Origin: Brachypodium distachyon
Taxonomy: Eukaryota; Streptophyta; Magnoliopsida; Poales; Poaceae
NCBI RefSeq assembly: GCF_000005505.3
Contig: NC_016131.3
Coordinates: forward strand, 30,309,001 to 30,373,000
Length of the DNA stretch: 64,000 bases
Reading direction: 5' to 3'
Position numbers and translations under genes: made by a program
The notes under the pieces: generated by a model
Seen by the model: the letters and a program-made list of their open reading frames with translations, nothing else
The model's database searches: none
Told to the model about the DNA's origin: nothing
Shown: positions 1-10,837 of the stretch, piece by piece
Numbering within the stretch: position 1 is the first letter of the stretch
Layout: the number at the start of each line of letters is the position of its first letter

Positions 1-347
1 AGATCAGGAGAATTGTGTGGACTTGTGTGTCCGCGAATCTTGTGTGATTCAACCCTCTCAACGGAGACGTAGGATTGTGCCAACAATCTGAACTTCGGGA
101 AACAAATCATCGTGTCTCTGTGTCCGGATGATACTTTTCCTCATCTTTTTATCTTCTGTCTTCAGTTACTGTTTTCTTCACTATATTCCACTGTTGTAAC
201 TCTGCTAAGACTAAGAACTGCGTTTTGTCTTCACTTGTTTCATAATGTTTGAAGAATCTGTTTTAATTTGAAGTAAAATTTGATAATCTTCAATTGACCC
301 CCCCCCCCCCCCCCCCCCGCCTTCTTGAAGACATACTCGATCTTTCA
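1..347 (+). mobile_element. Right end of an LTR (element cut by window edge)
   Basis: The stretch ends in TCTTTCA, preceded by a 21-base C run and a CGATC motif. This matches the terminal layout of two other LTRs in this window (ends at 22745 and 35107). No coding sequence is present. The left end lies outside the window, so neither the family nor a target duplication can be given. It could be a solo LTR or the end of a complete element. Confidence 0.4.
298..318. repeat. Poly(C) run, 21 bases
   Basis: Uninterrupted C homopolymer about 30 bases before the LTR terminus. It is one of several such runs in the window. Confidence 0.9.
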
Positions 348-487
348 GGAGACAACCATGAAACTGCACCAAAAGTACAGTTGACGAGCGACCAGAAAGT
401 ATCATCAAAGGCTCAAAGCGCCCATGCTCATGTGCAAAGATAAGACTGCATAGTTGTCTACATATCTCACTGGTAAGATTCAATCTA

Positions 488-598
488 CTCAATCTGTTCC
501 ATATTAAGTGTCGAACATTACATATATTTAGACGCTTTTAGATATAAATACATTTATATTTGGGAAAATTTGAGACACTTAATGTGGGATGGAGGGAG
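488..598. mobile_element. Stowaway-type MITE, about 111 bp
   Basis: The right end reads as the complement of a CTCCCTCC-type terminus and the left end is its diverged inverted copy (both contain TTAAGTGTC). TA dinucleotides flank both ends at 486-487 and 599-600, as expected for Tc1/mariner-derived Stowaway elements. It has no coding capacity. It is somewhat decayed, because the left terminus differs from consensus. Confidence 0.6.
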
Positions 599-600
599 TA

Positions 601-1670
601 ACAAAGAAAGACGGAGCATCCCTCTCCGGTGCCTTCTTTTATATATTGTGTGTGTCAAGTGTGAACATCGTTAGCACCATAACACCGACCTTGCAATTCT
701 TTAGCAAGAATCGTCATTTGTGATTAGCGCGATCTGGTCGAAACTCAATCAGAACGGCGGAATAGGAAGTAGGAAGCGTTGGTGATGGGCCGGGAGAGCA
801 AAGGGCAGCCTGCTGGGCCTAGGCCTTTTAGGCATTTATAATTGGGCCTATTAGTCATATTATATCCCCGGGGGGTCGCCCCTTTTGTCCTCTCGAAACT
901 CGTTTAGCGGTGAGGTAGACCAAGCACACAAGAAAACAACAGTCATGTTTTTTCATAGGTGCCCACGTATTTTTTTTTAAAAAAAACAGCATGTACAATA
1001 GTTTATCCTGTTTTGATTTGATAACTTCATATTACAAATGTAAACTAACCATAGAGTTTAAGTTATCTCCCTGGACTCCAGTACCGGTTATAACACAACC
1101 CTCAACTATTCGTATCATTGAAATTACATCCTCACCCAACCAAAGGATGGCTTTTCACGTATGTGGCCAGACTTGACCGAGTCAACTATTTTTCAGTCCA
1201 AAAAATTGTGATTCTTCTGGAGAAAATAAAAAATCTTGTTGTCAACCCACTATCAAAAATTTCAGCTTCATTGAGCAAAGGACCGGTATTATGTTTGAGG
1301 CTTACATTTCGAGTCGACTGCCACATTTTTTTCTTCAATTTTAGCTAAACGTGGGGTAAATCGATTAAGGTTTACGAGGATGCAAGAGCCCGCCGGCACG
1401 ACCCGCTTCTTGTCATCTTTTTCCGGCCGACGTGACCAACGTCGTCCCGGCCGGTGCATGCATTGGTTCAGAAAACGGCGGGGTGCACAGTACGTACAAT
1501 CAAACCAAGCGTGGTTGCCCATCATTCGGCCATATCAGCGTCCATCCCCGAGATCGAGATCCTTCCCATGCAGCGCATTTAGCTAGCTAGCACGTTCCAT
1601 TCAGCAGCACTGCAGCAGCATCGTGTCGTCCCCCTCGATCTTAATTCCTTTCCGAGCTGGTTCATGCACG
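601..1670. other. Intergenic sequence upstream of the lipid-transfer gene
   Basis: No gene is recognised. The last few hundred bases form the probable promoter of the gene starting at 1792. The short open frames here show no family features. Confidence 0.5.
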
Positions 1671-1677
1671 CCACGGC

Positions 1678-1686
1678 CTATAAAAT
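1678..1686 (+). promoter_or_regulatory. TATA box of the lipid-transfer protein gene
   Basis: CTATAAAAT lies about 105 bases before the ATG at 1792. This fits a transcription start near 1710-1715 and an 80-base leader. Confidence 0.7.
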
Positions 1687-1791
1687 GCGGGTGGACCTCC
1701 GGCACAAATACACTCCACTCCCGATATCCTGATCTCCACTAGCTCGAACACGCCTCGCTAATTAACTCCGAGCAAACCACGCTAGCAAAGC

Positions 1792-2070
1792 ATGGGGAGC
1801 AGCAAGGCCGTCGTCTGTGCGCTGGCGTTCGTTCTGCTGCTGGCCGCGGAGACGGCGGCGGGGGCATCGTGCGACGCGACGGCGCTGAGCCCGTGCGTGG
1901 GCGCCATCATGCTGGGCGGGGCCGTGACGCCGGGCTGCTGCGCCAGGCTCAAGGCCCAGCAAGGGTGCCTGTGCCAGTACGCGCGTAACCCGTCCTACGC
2001 CGGCTACGTCGGCAGCCCGAGGGCGCAGGGCGTCGTCCAGGCGTGCGGCCTCCCCAAACCCAAGTGCTGA
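1792..2070 (+). CDS. Type-2 non-specific lipid-transfer protein (7-kDa nsLTP)
   Basis: Single-exon secreted protein of 92 residues. Residues 1 to about 25 form a signal peptide with a hydrophobic core (ALAFVLLLAA) followed by small residues. The mature part, about 67 residues, has eight cysteines spaced C-X7-C-X13-CC-X8-CXC-X23-C-X6-C, which is exactly the type-2 nsLTP pattern. Such proteins fold into a small disulfide-stabilised helical bundle with a lipid-binding cavity. They act in the apoplast in cuticle and suberin deposition, pollen and seed biology, and defence. The start is supported by the signal peptide and by the TATA box at 1678. No defect is seen. Family assignment is firm; the lipid ligand and tissue cannot be told. 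Confidence 0.95.
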   Translation: MGSSKAVVCALAFVLLLAAETAAGASCDATALSPCVGAIMLGGAVTPGCCARLKAQQGCLCQYARNPSYAGYVGSPRAQGVVQACGLPKPKC

Positions 2071-2301
2071 ACAATCGATCGCCCGGCCGGCAATCCGGCA
2101 TGGGCGCGGCACGGCCGGGCGTACGGACGGACGTGTTCACGATGCCATGTGCGTACGTACCGGTCGGTGGTCTCTACGTATTTGTAATGTATAATACGCG
2201 GTCGACGCCGTCGAGCTAGCTCGAGCTAGAGCCAGTACACGTATGTGTAGCACGTGCGTGTGTGTACGTTTGGGCTGGCTGGCTGACTGAGGGTCGATCT
2301 A

Positions 2302-2395
2302 AATAAACGTGTGGTTGCTAGCAGGCGCATATAGCACGTGCGTATGCCATACATGTGTACGTTTTAATGTTCTACTACTGTCAGGAATGAATAAA
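2302..2395 (+). terminator. Probable polyadenylation region of the lipid-transfer gene
   Basis: Two AATAAA hexamers occur downstream of the stop, at 2302 and 2390, 230-320 bases past the coding end. Either could serve as the near-upstream poly(A) element. Confidence 0.5.
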
Positions 2396-2399
2396 TTTT

Positions 2400-3004
2400 C
2401 TGGAGCAACTAGCCACGCTACGTGCTCTTTGTTGTTTGTGCTTCAGTCGGTGTTTACTACGGAGTAGAACTTTAGATGCAAAAACCAAGTTACCAACGGC
2501 GGCGGTCCTTCTATTTTTTCATTTTTGCTATTCGGCGGTCTACTGAACTGACCTCACTGTTTCACTAGGGAAAACATCTGAATAATTCCACCATCTGATG
2601 GGCCCGGAGAAAAGCACGTAAAACTGTGAGTCTACAATAAAGCTTAAGAAATACCCCTCTGTTTTTCATAATTATATGGAACGGAGAGAGTGATAATGTA
2701 TCTTAAAGTAAGGTAGGGATGTCTCATTCTCTATTCTCTAGGAGGGACACATGGCAAGTTTAGGCCAAAACAACAACACACTGGCAAGATAGCGTCTCGA
2801 GGGCAGGTCGCCTGGTCGGGTCTTTGGTTTTGTCAATCGAGGGCATTCACTAACGGTCAACATTAAACCTACTCGCACGTAAACTATACAAAACTGACGA
2901 TTGGAAAACTAGGGATTAAACTAGACTTCCATAACCACTCATGGACAGAAAATATTTTTTTTTTTGTAAATTATTTTACCTTTCGAGAAAAAAACCCGAT
3001 GATA
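2400..3004. other. Intergenic, AT-rich, with MITE-like debris
   Basis: No gene is seen. A short CCTCTGTTTTTCATAATTAT-type stretch near 2655 resembles one end of a Stowaway-like element. Confidence 0.4.
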
Positions 3005-3965
3005 CGTTGTACGGTCCCCATCCCGACTGACCTTTTTTTTTTTGCTTGCGAACGGCTATGGACTGTGGTTGCCCTGTCAATCTCACTTGTGCTTTATTCT
3101 GGTTCGAAAAACACATAGTACCAGTAAATAAAAAAAATGCAAGAAGCTCGTTGGCGTCTAACTAAACAAAATATACTTCATGTATCTAGACATCTTTTAA
3201 AAATAGATACATTTATATTTAAATAAATTTGAGTCAATAATTTAAGATCAGAGAGTAACATTTGCAGCCATTCAAACTTTCCAAGGCGTCAAGCCGGCCG
3301 GCTAGTGCATTGGCCATTCCAACTACAGTGAACGGTCCCCATTGCGAGTGACTGTTGTTTTTGCTTGCAAACTGCTGCTGACTGCGGTTGCCCCGTCAAT
3401 CTCACCTGTGCTTTATTCTGGTCCGAAATATATATATAGAAAATGTAAGGTGTCGTCAGGCGGTCCGATAGTGCCTTGGCCATTCCAACTACAGTTATCT
3501 TCCCCCACTGCATTGGCCAAGTGCAGTACTCCCTGTTCTCCCAAGCTTTCTTCGGCATGGGGTTTTGGATTTTGAGTGCCCCATAAGAGATGGCCTAAGA
3601 AGTCAACTATACAAAAGAAATGAAGAAACACACAGACACAGTTGGAGAATATATTAATACTGGTTGGCAGAGAATATATAACTAACATATTCTGCCTCTG
3701 TAAAAAAGTGCCGATCGCGACAGAACAGTCAAGCGACGAGAAGACTAATTTTTCTTGCAAACTGTGACTCCTGTCCGGCCCAGCTTATCTTACCGTCATT
3801 CTGTCAATCTCAGCTCTTTATGCAGGCCCGTAAACGACCAAAACGATGTTTGGAATAAGCTCGTTGGCGCCTAGCTAGGTAACCTAGCATTTGCAGCCCC
3901 TCCACTCAACTCAAGGCGTCAACCAAAAAGTATCTTCAGTTATCTTCACCCACTGCATTGGCCAA
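3005..3965. repeat. Diverged direct duplications upstream of the NPF gene
   Basis: A roughly 95-base block occurs near 3005-3108, again at 3327-3430, and as a weaker third copy at 3745-3832. Its landmarks are GCTTGC(G/A)AAC, then GTCAATCTCA and CTTTAT near its end. A second block with CATTTGCAGCC and AAGGCGTCAA occurs near 3255 and 3890. A third motif, CATTGGCCA with variants, occurs at about 3306, 3476, 3505 and 3954. The order suggests serial local duplication of a promoter-proximal segment. A decayed Stowaway-like stretch lies between copies at about 3170-3255. Confidence 0.6.
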
Positions 3966-4042
3966 CTGCTGCAGAGTGTTGGACAAGAGGAAAGGTGTAC
4001 GCTCCCAAGCTCTCTCTCGCCGAGCCGCGCGCGTCCCCAGCC

Positions 4043-6201
4043 ATGGCCTCCGGCCGCGACCACAGAGAGCACGCGGTGCCTCTGCTCGCCCACCCTCCCG
4101 CCGAGGTCCCGCCTCTCTCGCGATAAAATTCCTTTCCCTGTAATTTCTCTCTCACTTGATGTCCTGAAAACAAACTGTTTGATTGGTGGATTTTCGGCAC
4201 AGACGACGGAAGCATACACCACGGACGGGTCTCTAGATTTCGACGGGAACCGTGCGCTGAAGCATCGCACGGGCGGATGGCGCGCGTGCCGCTCAGTTCT
4301 CGGTAATTCTTCTTCTTCCAGCGGATATCTTCAACAATATCAATTTCACCTGTTCTTAGCCGTGTGACGAAGATGAACTGATGATTCTACGTACGTACTC
4401 TTGCCGACTGCAGGCACCGAGTTCTGCTACTGCCTGGCCTTCTACGCCATCTCGTACAACCTGGTCACTTACCTCACCGGCGTCCTGGGCCAGAGCAACG
4501 TAGACGCGGCCAGGAGCGTGTCCACGTGGCAGGCCACCTGCTTCCTCACGCCGCTCGCCGGCGCCGTCGTCGCCGACTCCTACTGGGGACGGTACCGCAC
4601 CATGGTCGTCTCCTGCTCCGTCGGCGTCGCGGTCAGAAATTGAAACATGCAAGAAAATTCAGAGCAAAGTGTTCGAAGAATTCCGGCGTTCTGAAGAATT
4701 TCGATCGCCCCTGTTTTGAGCAGGGCATGCTGATGACGGCGCTCTCGGCGTACCTGCCGCTGCTGGCCCAGATGAACGGCGGTGCGTGGTTCAGAGGCCT
4801 GATCGCGACGTCAAACATGGCGTCGGCCCAGGGCCTGGTCCTGTTCCTGGGCCTCTACATGATCGCGTTCGGGCTGGGCGGGCTCCGGCCCTGCCTGATG
4901 TCCTTCGGCGCCGACCAGTTCGACGACGGCGACCCGGCGGAGCGCGCCACCAAGGGCTCCTACTTCAACGGGTACGTCTTCACCATGCACTGCGCGTCCG
5001 CGCTCTCCAGCACCGCGCTCGTCTGGGTCGAGGACCACTACGGCTGGGCCCTGGGCCTGACGATCCCGGCGGCCGTCCTCGCTGTTGGGCTCTCCTGTCT
5101 CGTCGCCGCGTCACGGAACTACAGGTTCCAGCGGACACGTGGCAGCCCTCTCACTAGTGTCTGCCAGGTCGTCGTCGCCGCCGTCAGGAAGTTCGACATC
5201 GAGCCGCCGGCCGATTGCTCTCTCCTCCACGAGCTGCCGGAGGATGACTCCGGCATGAAAGGAGTTCAGACTCAGAGGATCGAACACACCAGTGATCTCC
5301 GGTTAGTTCAATGGATCAGCTAACTGCTTGTTTGACCCGATTCTTGAATCTTGACTTGAAACGTGTATCTGCTGCTTGCTTGATCAGATTCTTTGACAAG
5401 GCCGCCATTGTGGCGGCATCGGACAAGGAGGCAGGACTCGCGCCGGCGCCTCGCAGCCCGTGGAGGCTCTGCGCCGTGACGCAGGTGGAGGAGCTGAAGA
5501 TCCTCGTGAGGATGCTGCCGCTGTGGGCGACCGTGGTCTTCTTCTACGCCGTGTCGACGCATGTCACGTCCACGTTCGTGGAGCAAGGCATGGCAATGGA
5601 CGCCGCCGTGGGCTCCCTCCGTGTCCCGCCGGCCTCGCTGTCCTTCTTCGACATCCTGACGGTCATCGTCCTGGTCCCGCTCTACGACCGGGCCTTCGTG
5701 CCAGCAGCCAGGCGGCTCACGGGGAAGGACAAGGGCGTCACGGAGCTGCAGAGGGTCGGCGCCGGCCTCGCCATGCCGGTGCTCGCCATGGCCGCCGCCG
5801 CGCTCGTCGAGACGCAGCGGCTCCGCGCGGCGAAGGCGGAGGGGGCGAAGACGAAGATTAGCGTGCTGTGGCAGGCGCCGCAGTACGCGCTGGTGGGCGT
5901 GGGCGAGGTGCTCACCACCATCGGGCAGCTCGACTTCTTCTACGGCCAGGCGCCGCCCGCCATGAAGACGCTGTGCACGGCGCTCGGGTTCCTCGCCGTG
6001 GCGGCCGGGGGATACCTCAGCTCGTTGCTGCTCACCGTCGTGCAGTGGGCCACGGCCACCGGCGGCCGGGCCGGGTGGATCCCTGATGACCTCAACGAGG
6101 GCCACCTGGATCGCTTCTTCTGGATGATGGCCGGGCTGGGCTGCTTGAATCTGACGGCGTTCGTGAGCTGCGCCACGAGGTACAAGTACAGGAAGGCTTG
6201 A
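4043..6201 (+). CDS. NRT1/PTR family (NPF) proton-coupled peptide/nitrate-type transporter
   Basis: Five exons join in frame with GT-AG introns: 4043-4105, 4203-4302, 4414-4631, 4724-5301 and 5388-6201. They give 590 residues, the usual NPF length. The protein is a multi-pass major-facilitator membrane carrier. Family signatures are GTEFCYCLAFYAI in helix 1, the loop DSYWGRYRT, FGADQFDD, a loop GSYFNGYVF, and near the C-terminus GWIPDDLNEGHLDRFFW. The LNEGHLD ending and TYLT segment look most like the NPF8 (PTR2) branch, which moves di- and tripeptides; that placement is inference. The helix-1 ExxER proton-coupling motif is altered to ExxYC. The start is chosen because exon 1 (MASGRDHREH) splices in phase to exon 2 and no upstream in-frame ATG exists. 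No TATA box is evident. Confidence 0.9.
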
Positions 6202-6447
6202 TTAATCTTGAGTAGTTGAGTGTTGTCAGTTCGTCGATCTCCGAGGGCATCGAGTTTTGTGCTGCGAGCAATGCATGATGGCACACGTGATGTGATGCCA
6301 ATATGCGGCAGAACATTTCCTCGGGAATCGAGAAACATTTTCACGAATATGGACATCGTTGATGTACAGAACAATTCGCTTTCAGAAAAGAAGGACATGA
6401 CCGCACTTGATACTGTGTTGGGTGTCGAACTGTCGATGTCTGGCATC
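6202..6447. other. 3' flank of the NPF gene
   Basis: Presumed 3' untranslated and downstream sequence. No clear AATAAA hexamer and no gene is seen before the LINE tail. Confidence 0.4.
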
Positions 6448-6702
6448 TTTTTTTTTTTAAACAGTGGGCGCCCCCACCGATTTCTATTAGAGAAACCGCC
6501 CCCAAGTTTTACACCGAAAGGAGACTACAAAAGAAAGGGGAGAAAAAAACAAGAAACAAAAACAAAGAAGTCACTAGAATAGCTACCACCGTCTCTCAGG
6601 TCATGCCCCTGGCAAGACTAAAACTCTTCAGTAGAGTAACACCCATACAACCGACCAAAACTAAGAAGTGGAAACAAAAAAGCAGAAGGGAGACGAAACA
6701 CG

Positions 6703-9091
6703 TCAACACTGGAGGCGCCGGTTCGCAGGTGCCCATCCATATCTTCTGGAGAGAGCTTCTGTTACCACCGTCTTCAGCATGTTCACCCCAGCTTCAAGTT
6801 TTCTTCGGTTTCGTTCTTTCTGCAAAATGATCCAGGAAGTCAAAAGATGACAGATCTGGAAGATAATACTCACTGGATCATCAGGGTATTGTTTCTTGAA
6901 GCATGCAGCATTCCTAACTTTCCAAATAGTCCACACCACGGCTGATCCCCACACCAGGACCAGCGCCTGTTGGTCCACAGGAAAGAAGGCCACCCAATCA
7001 CCCAGGAAATCACCAGCCCCATCTGGTGGTCCGACTAACTGGAAGGCAAATATCATCACCTGCCAAATAAATCTAGCAAGCGGGCACTGGAATAACAAGT
7101 GATCTACAGTTTCATTCTGGGCACAAAAATGACACTGAACATTTCCAGTCCAGCCTCTTCGCAGCAAGTTATCTTTGATCAGGATACTATTTCTGATCAT
7201 GAGCCAGATAAAAATCCTGACCTTTAGTGGAATCTTGATCTGCCATAGGTTTTTGAACTGAAAGAGGGATGTAGCTCTCAATTGCAGATGCATAGATCTG
7301 ACAGAGAACACACCAGTCTGACCAATGTTCCATCTAACCGAATCAGGGTCAGAGCTCAGAGAAACTCCTTCAACAATAGTTCTAAGCTGCTCCCATTGTT
7401 CAGCAGTTTCCCCCCAAAGACTCCTTCTCAGTCTAATACAGGAAATGCCTTCTAACACCACCTTTTTGAGAGAGATATCTTTGGAGAACGAAATATGAAA
7501 GAGCCTTGGGAATCTGAAAGCAAGAGGCCTATCTTCAAACCATCTATCCTTCCAGAACAACGTTTTCTCACCATTGCAACCACTCTATCAGTGAATGTCT
7601 AGAACAGGTGGTTAACTCCTAGCAGTCCTTGCCAAAAATAAGAGCACCCAACTCCTAATTTCTGTAGAGCCAGACATTTGTGGTGTAAGTACTTCTTTGT
7701 CAGCATATCCTGCCAGGTCCCCCAAGTATTTTCAAGTTTCCACAAGTTTCCACGACCATTTGCATAGCAAGCTTTTGTTCATATCAGACAAGTCCAGAAT
7801 TCCCATACCACCATAGTCTTTTGGCAAGCACACAGTGGGCCAATTTACAAGGTGATATTTCTTTTTATCCTGAGTCTCCTGCCACAATAATCTTGCTCTA
7901 TGGAAATCCAGCCTCTTCACAACACCTTTTGGAGCTTCCAGGAAGGAGAACACTACTAAGACAGGCATTAACCAGGACTGCCCTGCCACCCATTGACAAG
8001 AGGTTTCCTTTCCAGCTAGCTAGCTTTTTCTCCATCTTCTCCTCCACAGGTTTCCAATGGGAGTTATTCAACCTTTTGACATCTACTGGATGCCCAAATA
8101 GGTGAAATGGAGGCTCCCTTCATGACATGTAAAGATGTCACTATAAGCTGCACTCCTAGTCTTTGCCTCACCCAGACAGTACAATTCACTCTTATGAAAA
8201 TTAATCTTTAGTCCAGAGACTTGTTCAAACACACATAGGATCATTTTCAGGTTTCTTGCATTTTGCAAGTCATCTTCCAACAAAAATATGGTGTCATCAG
8301 CATATTGCAACATGGCCAGCCCACCATCTACCAGATTAGGCACAAGCCCTCTGATGATCTCTTGATCCATTGCTTTCTGAACAAGCATGTGTAGCCCTTC
8401 AGCAATGAGATTGAACAGAAGTGGAGATAGTGGATCCCCCTGTCTCACTCTCTTGAAAGTAGAGAAGTAGGGCCCCACCTGGTCATTTACTTTGACAGCA
8501 ACTCTCTCTCTCTCTCTCCCCCCCCCCCCCCCCCCCCTTAACAATTTTCATGATCCAGTCACACCATAGATCTCCAAATCCCTTCATCTGCATTATCTGA
8601 TACAAGAAATGCCACTTCACTTTATCATATGCTTTTTCGAAATCAATCTTTAGCAGCAGGCCAGCCTTCTTGTTGTGATGGAGTTCATGCAGAGTCTCAT
8701 GGAGAACAACAATCCCTTCCATAATGTACCTCTCCTTGATAAAAGCAGTTTGAGTATCTGCAATGACCTTATGAACAATCTTCCCCAACCTATTTGCCAG
8801 CACTTTTGAGAGTATTTTATAACTCACATTCAACAAGCATATGGGCCTGAATTTCTGAATCACAGAGGCATCAGGCACTTTATGAATCAGAGTAATGATT
8901 CCATGATTCAACCTCTCAACAGACATATTTCCAGCATGAAAAGCATCAAAGAGTTCTTTAAGATCACCTTTGATAACTTCCCAGAACTGCTGGTAGAACT
9001 CTGCAGGGAAGCCATCAGGGCCTGCAGACTTGTTATGTTTCATCCCAAAAACAGCATCTTTAATTTCCTCCAGGGTGGAAGGTACAGTCAA
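6703..9091 (-). pseudogene. LINE ORF2 remnant: reverse transcriptase plus zf-RVT domain
   Basis: From its 5' end on the minus strand: 8483-9091 carries the RT N-terminal blocks (HNKSAGPDGF, FRPICLLN, LLKIDFEKAYD). 8083-8544 carries RQGDPLSPLLFN and the catalytic YADD box. 7732-7989 carries the thumb/connection region (GGMGILDL). 6703-7560 carries the C-terminal zf-RVT domain (C-X2-C then H...C, around CHFCAQNETVDHLLFQC). Consecutive pieces lie in different frames. One break coincides with a GA/poly(G) simple repeat at 8502-8537. The product cannot be made as one protein; it is a dead copy. Confidence 0.85.
8502..8537. repeat. (CT)n plus poly(C) microsatellite inside the LINE RT frame
   Basis: About eight CT units are followed by a 20-base C run. 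On the coding strand this is G20(AG)n between the RT blocks ending IMKIVK and starting VAVKVNDQ. It shifts the reading frame. Confidence 0.9.
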
Positions 9092-9120
9092 AAGAGCTCT
9101 ATCATCAGAACTTAATTGCT

Positions 9121-9399
9121 CACACTGCCTGAAAAGTTTTGCTTTTCTTTTCGAGAAACAAAATTTAACACAATTTTTCGACGGGATCAGTTCATCGAGA
9201 AGGTGAGCTGTGGCAGGGGCGCTGCGGGCACCACCACCACCACCACGAGAATTCGTTCATTTCTCTCCCAATCCATCTGGATCGATGGGTTTGGGTTCAA
9301 GTGAACAGGCCCTGAGACGTAAATTCTTAAAACGTCTTATACCTCTAGTATGTAACTTCCATTCCTAAATTTTTGTCATGATTTTAGTTCAAATTTGGT
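9121..9399. other. Intergenic, short (CCA)n run
   Basis: No gene is seen. A CCA trinucleotide run lies at about 9230-9247. Confidence 0.4.
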
Positions 9400-9790
9400 A
9401 TTGTTCAGGCGCAGGTATTTCTCCATCAACGCTGTCGACCATCAATTGCACGTTGTAATTCATGTCCGGAATGCCTTTTTGATCCAAACTTTGGGTTTAT
9501 AAAAGTGTAGTTGTGGCACGTGTAGGTTACGAAACCTAAATTTGCGCATGAACTTCTTGTGCAATTTTTGGTTTTAAAATGTTCGGTTGGTGTAGATTTA
9601 GAAATGTGCAATTGGATAGTTGCACCTCTGACACCTAAACTTGCGGATAACGTTTTTTTGTGCTACTTTCGGTTTCAAAACTGTGCAATTGGACATTATG
9701 AAACCTAAAATTGTACATATTTTTTGTGTGCTACTTTGCCTTCTGACGCCTAAAATTGCACATCAATATCTATGTTTTCTTTCATGTTTT
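9400..9790. repeat. Degenerate tandem repeat with GTGCAATT / AAACCTAAA motifs
   Basis: Motifs of the type TGCAATT(G/T)G, GGTTT(C/T)AAAA and ACCTAAA(A)TTG recur roughly every 70-90 bases, about four times. The copies are strongly diverged. Function is unknown. Confidence 0.4.
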
Positions 9791-10439
9791 CAGCTTTAAT
9801 GCATTAAAAAAATCTCAGTTTGTCCTATACACTCCTTGTAGTTATTTGGCGGTCGCACATTCCACTATTTCAAAATATGTAAATAAATTTTCCTTTAGGT
9901 TGTCTATTCTGAAATTTGTTCTTTTCTAGTTTTGTGTCAGTACCACCGTCACCAACTGAATTGTTTAGGTTGTAAATACATTCTCCTTTAGGCTATCCTG
10001 AATTAAAAAAAAGTGTTCATAAGGGGAGAGGCGTTCAAGTAGAATACATATACTATGTTTTTTTTTCTCTTTGTCAGTTGCTCATAATGCATTAGGCTAG
10101 TGGTGATGATTTGTAGACTAGCCTACAAATACTCTGTTTTTTCTCTCCGCCAGTTGCTTGCTTTGGCCCAAATGCCGTAGGATCCGGCCCACCCACGGCC
10201 CACCCAGCATTATTAACTAGGCGGAGGATGACTTGATTTTTGTCAGGCAAGACAAACTCTATAGCGAAAAGTTCCTGGCAGCCAGACTGTGCAAGAGCTC
10301 AAAGAAGGCCCAATCTTTTCTCAAAAGAACAAAAAAAAGAAGGACCCATCCCCACTCTGTCTCTCTTTCCCTTCTTCACCAAACGCTGGAACAGACAGGC
10401 TGATTCCATTCTTTCTTTGGTAAAAACCAAGGTACGGCG
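9791..10439. other. Intergenic, AT-rich
   Basis: Two related stretches near 10045 and 10120, containing (G)TTTTTTCTC followed by CAGTTGCT, suggest a small duplication. No gene is recognised. Confidence 0.35.
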
Positions 10440-10742
10440 GCCACCTTACCTCGCGTCCCTACCTATCTATGCGAATGGATGTGCACAGAACAATTTTGCC
10501 TTGGAAAACACACGATTGATCAGGCAGGACGATTAGTTCATACGATCAATGGAAGCACGAATATTCAACGACTTCATTTCCACGATCCACGGTTTTCCAT
10601 TACAATGAAGCAAACAATCGACCAGGACTACTTATTAGGCAGGCTGCTGCTTGACAATGCGCTACATTATTAAGACGCCAGTGCATAAACATGCTGCACG
10701 GCGGAAATTACTGATGAGCAGCCTGCCTGACGACTACCCCGC
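10440..10742 (-). repeat. 3' flank of glycine-rich locus, copy 1 of a three-copy duplication
   Basis: This segment holds CTATCTATG, ACTTCATTTCCACGATCCA and ACAATGAAGC blocks. They recur in the same order at about 47420-47740 and 48955-49369. It lies directly downstream of the broken glycine-rich gene, in the same relation as the intact copy at 49370. Confidence 0.75.
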
Positions 10743-10837
10743 TTACTTGTTGCCGCCTCCCTTGCCGTGGAGGTCCTGGAAGTAGCCCTGCGGGTAGGAC
10801 TCGAACCCGGGGCGGGAGATGTGGCTGGCGCCGCCGG
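10743..10837 (-). pseudogene. Glycine-rich protein gene, 3' half (split by Copia insertion)
   Basis: Reads in the minus direction with residues such as GASHISRPGFESYPQGYF and ends in KGGGNK and a TAA stop at 10743-10745. It is nearly the same as the C-terminus of the intact paralogue at 49370-49621. Positions 10833-10837 (GCCGG) are the duplicated insertion target. Joined in concept with 17243-17380 and counting GCCGG once, the frame is continuous at 75 codons plus a stop, so the insertion is the only lesion I see. Confidence 0.85.

Larger units (their letters stand above)
6448..9120 (-). mobile_element. 5'-truncated LINE (L1-type non-LTR retrotransposon)
   Basis: The element reads on the minus strand. 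It ends in an 11-base A tail (T run at 6448-6458 on the plus strand) and is cut off at its 5' side inside the reverse-transcriptase frame near 9120. That is the normal outcome of incomplete target-primed reverse transcription. No endonuclease domain remains. I could not identify a target-site duplication. Confidence 0.8.

Noticed and set aside
211..492. 93-residue minus frame with a Gly run
   Set aside because: The Gly run is just the poly(C) tract; the rest has no domain and lies in an LTR end.
5320..6105. 261-residue minus-strand frame opposite NPF exon 5
   Set aside because: Arg/Gly/His-rich composition is typical of an antisense shadow of a GC-rich exon.
10800..10815. Possible tRNA T-arm (TCGAACCCGG)
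   Set aside because: It falls in the coding end of the glycine-rich gene and no acceptor or anticodon stem can be drawn around it.
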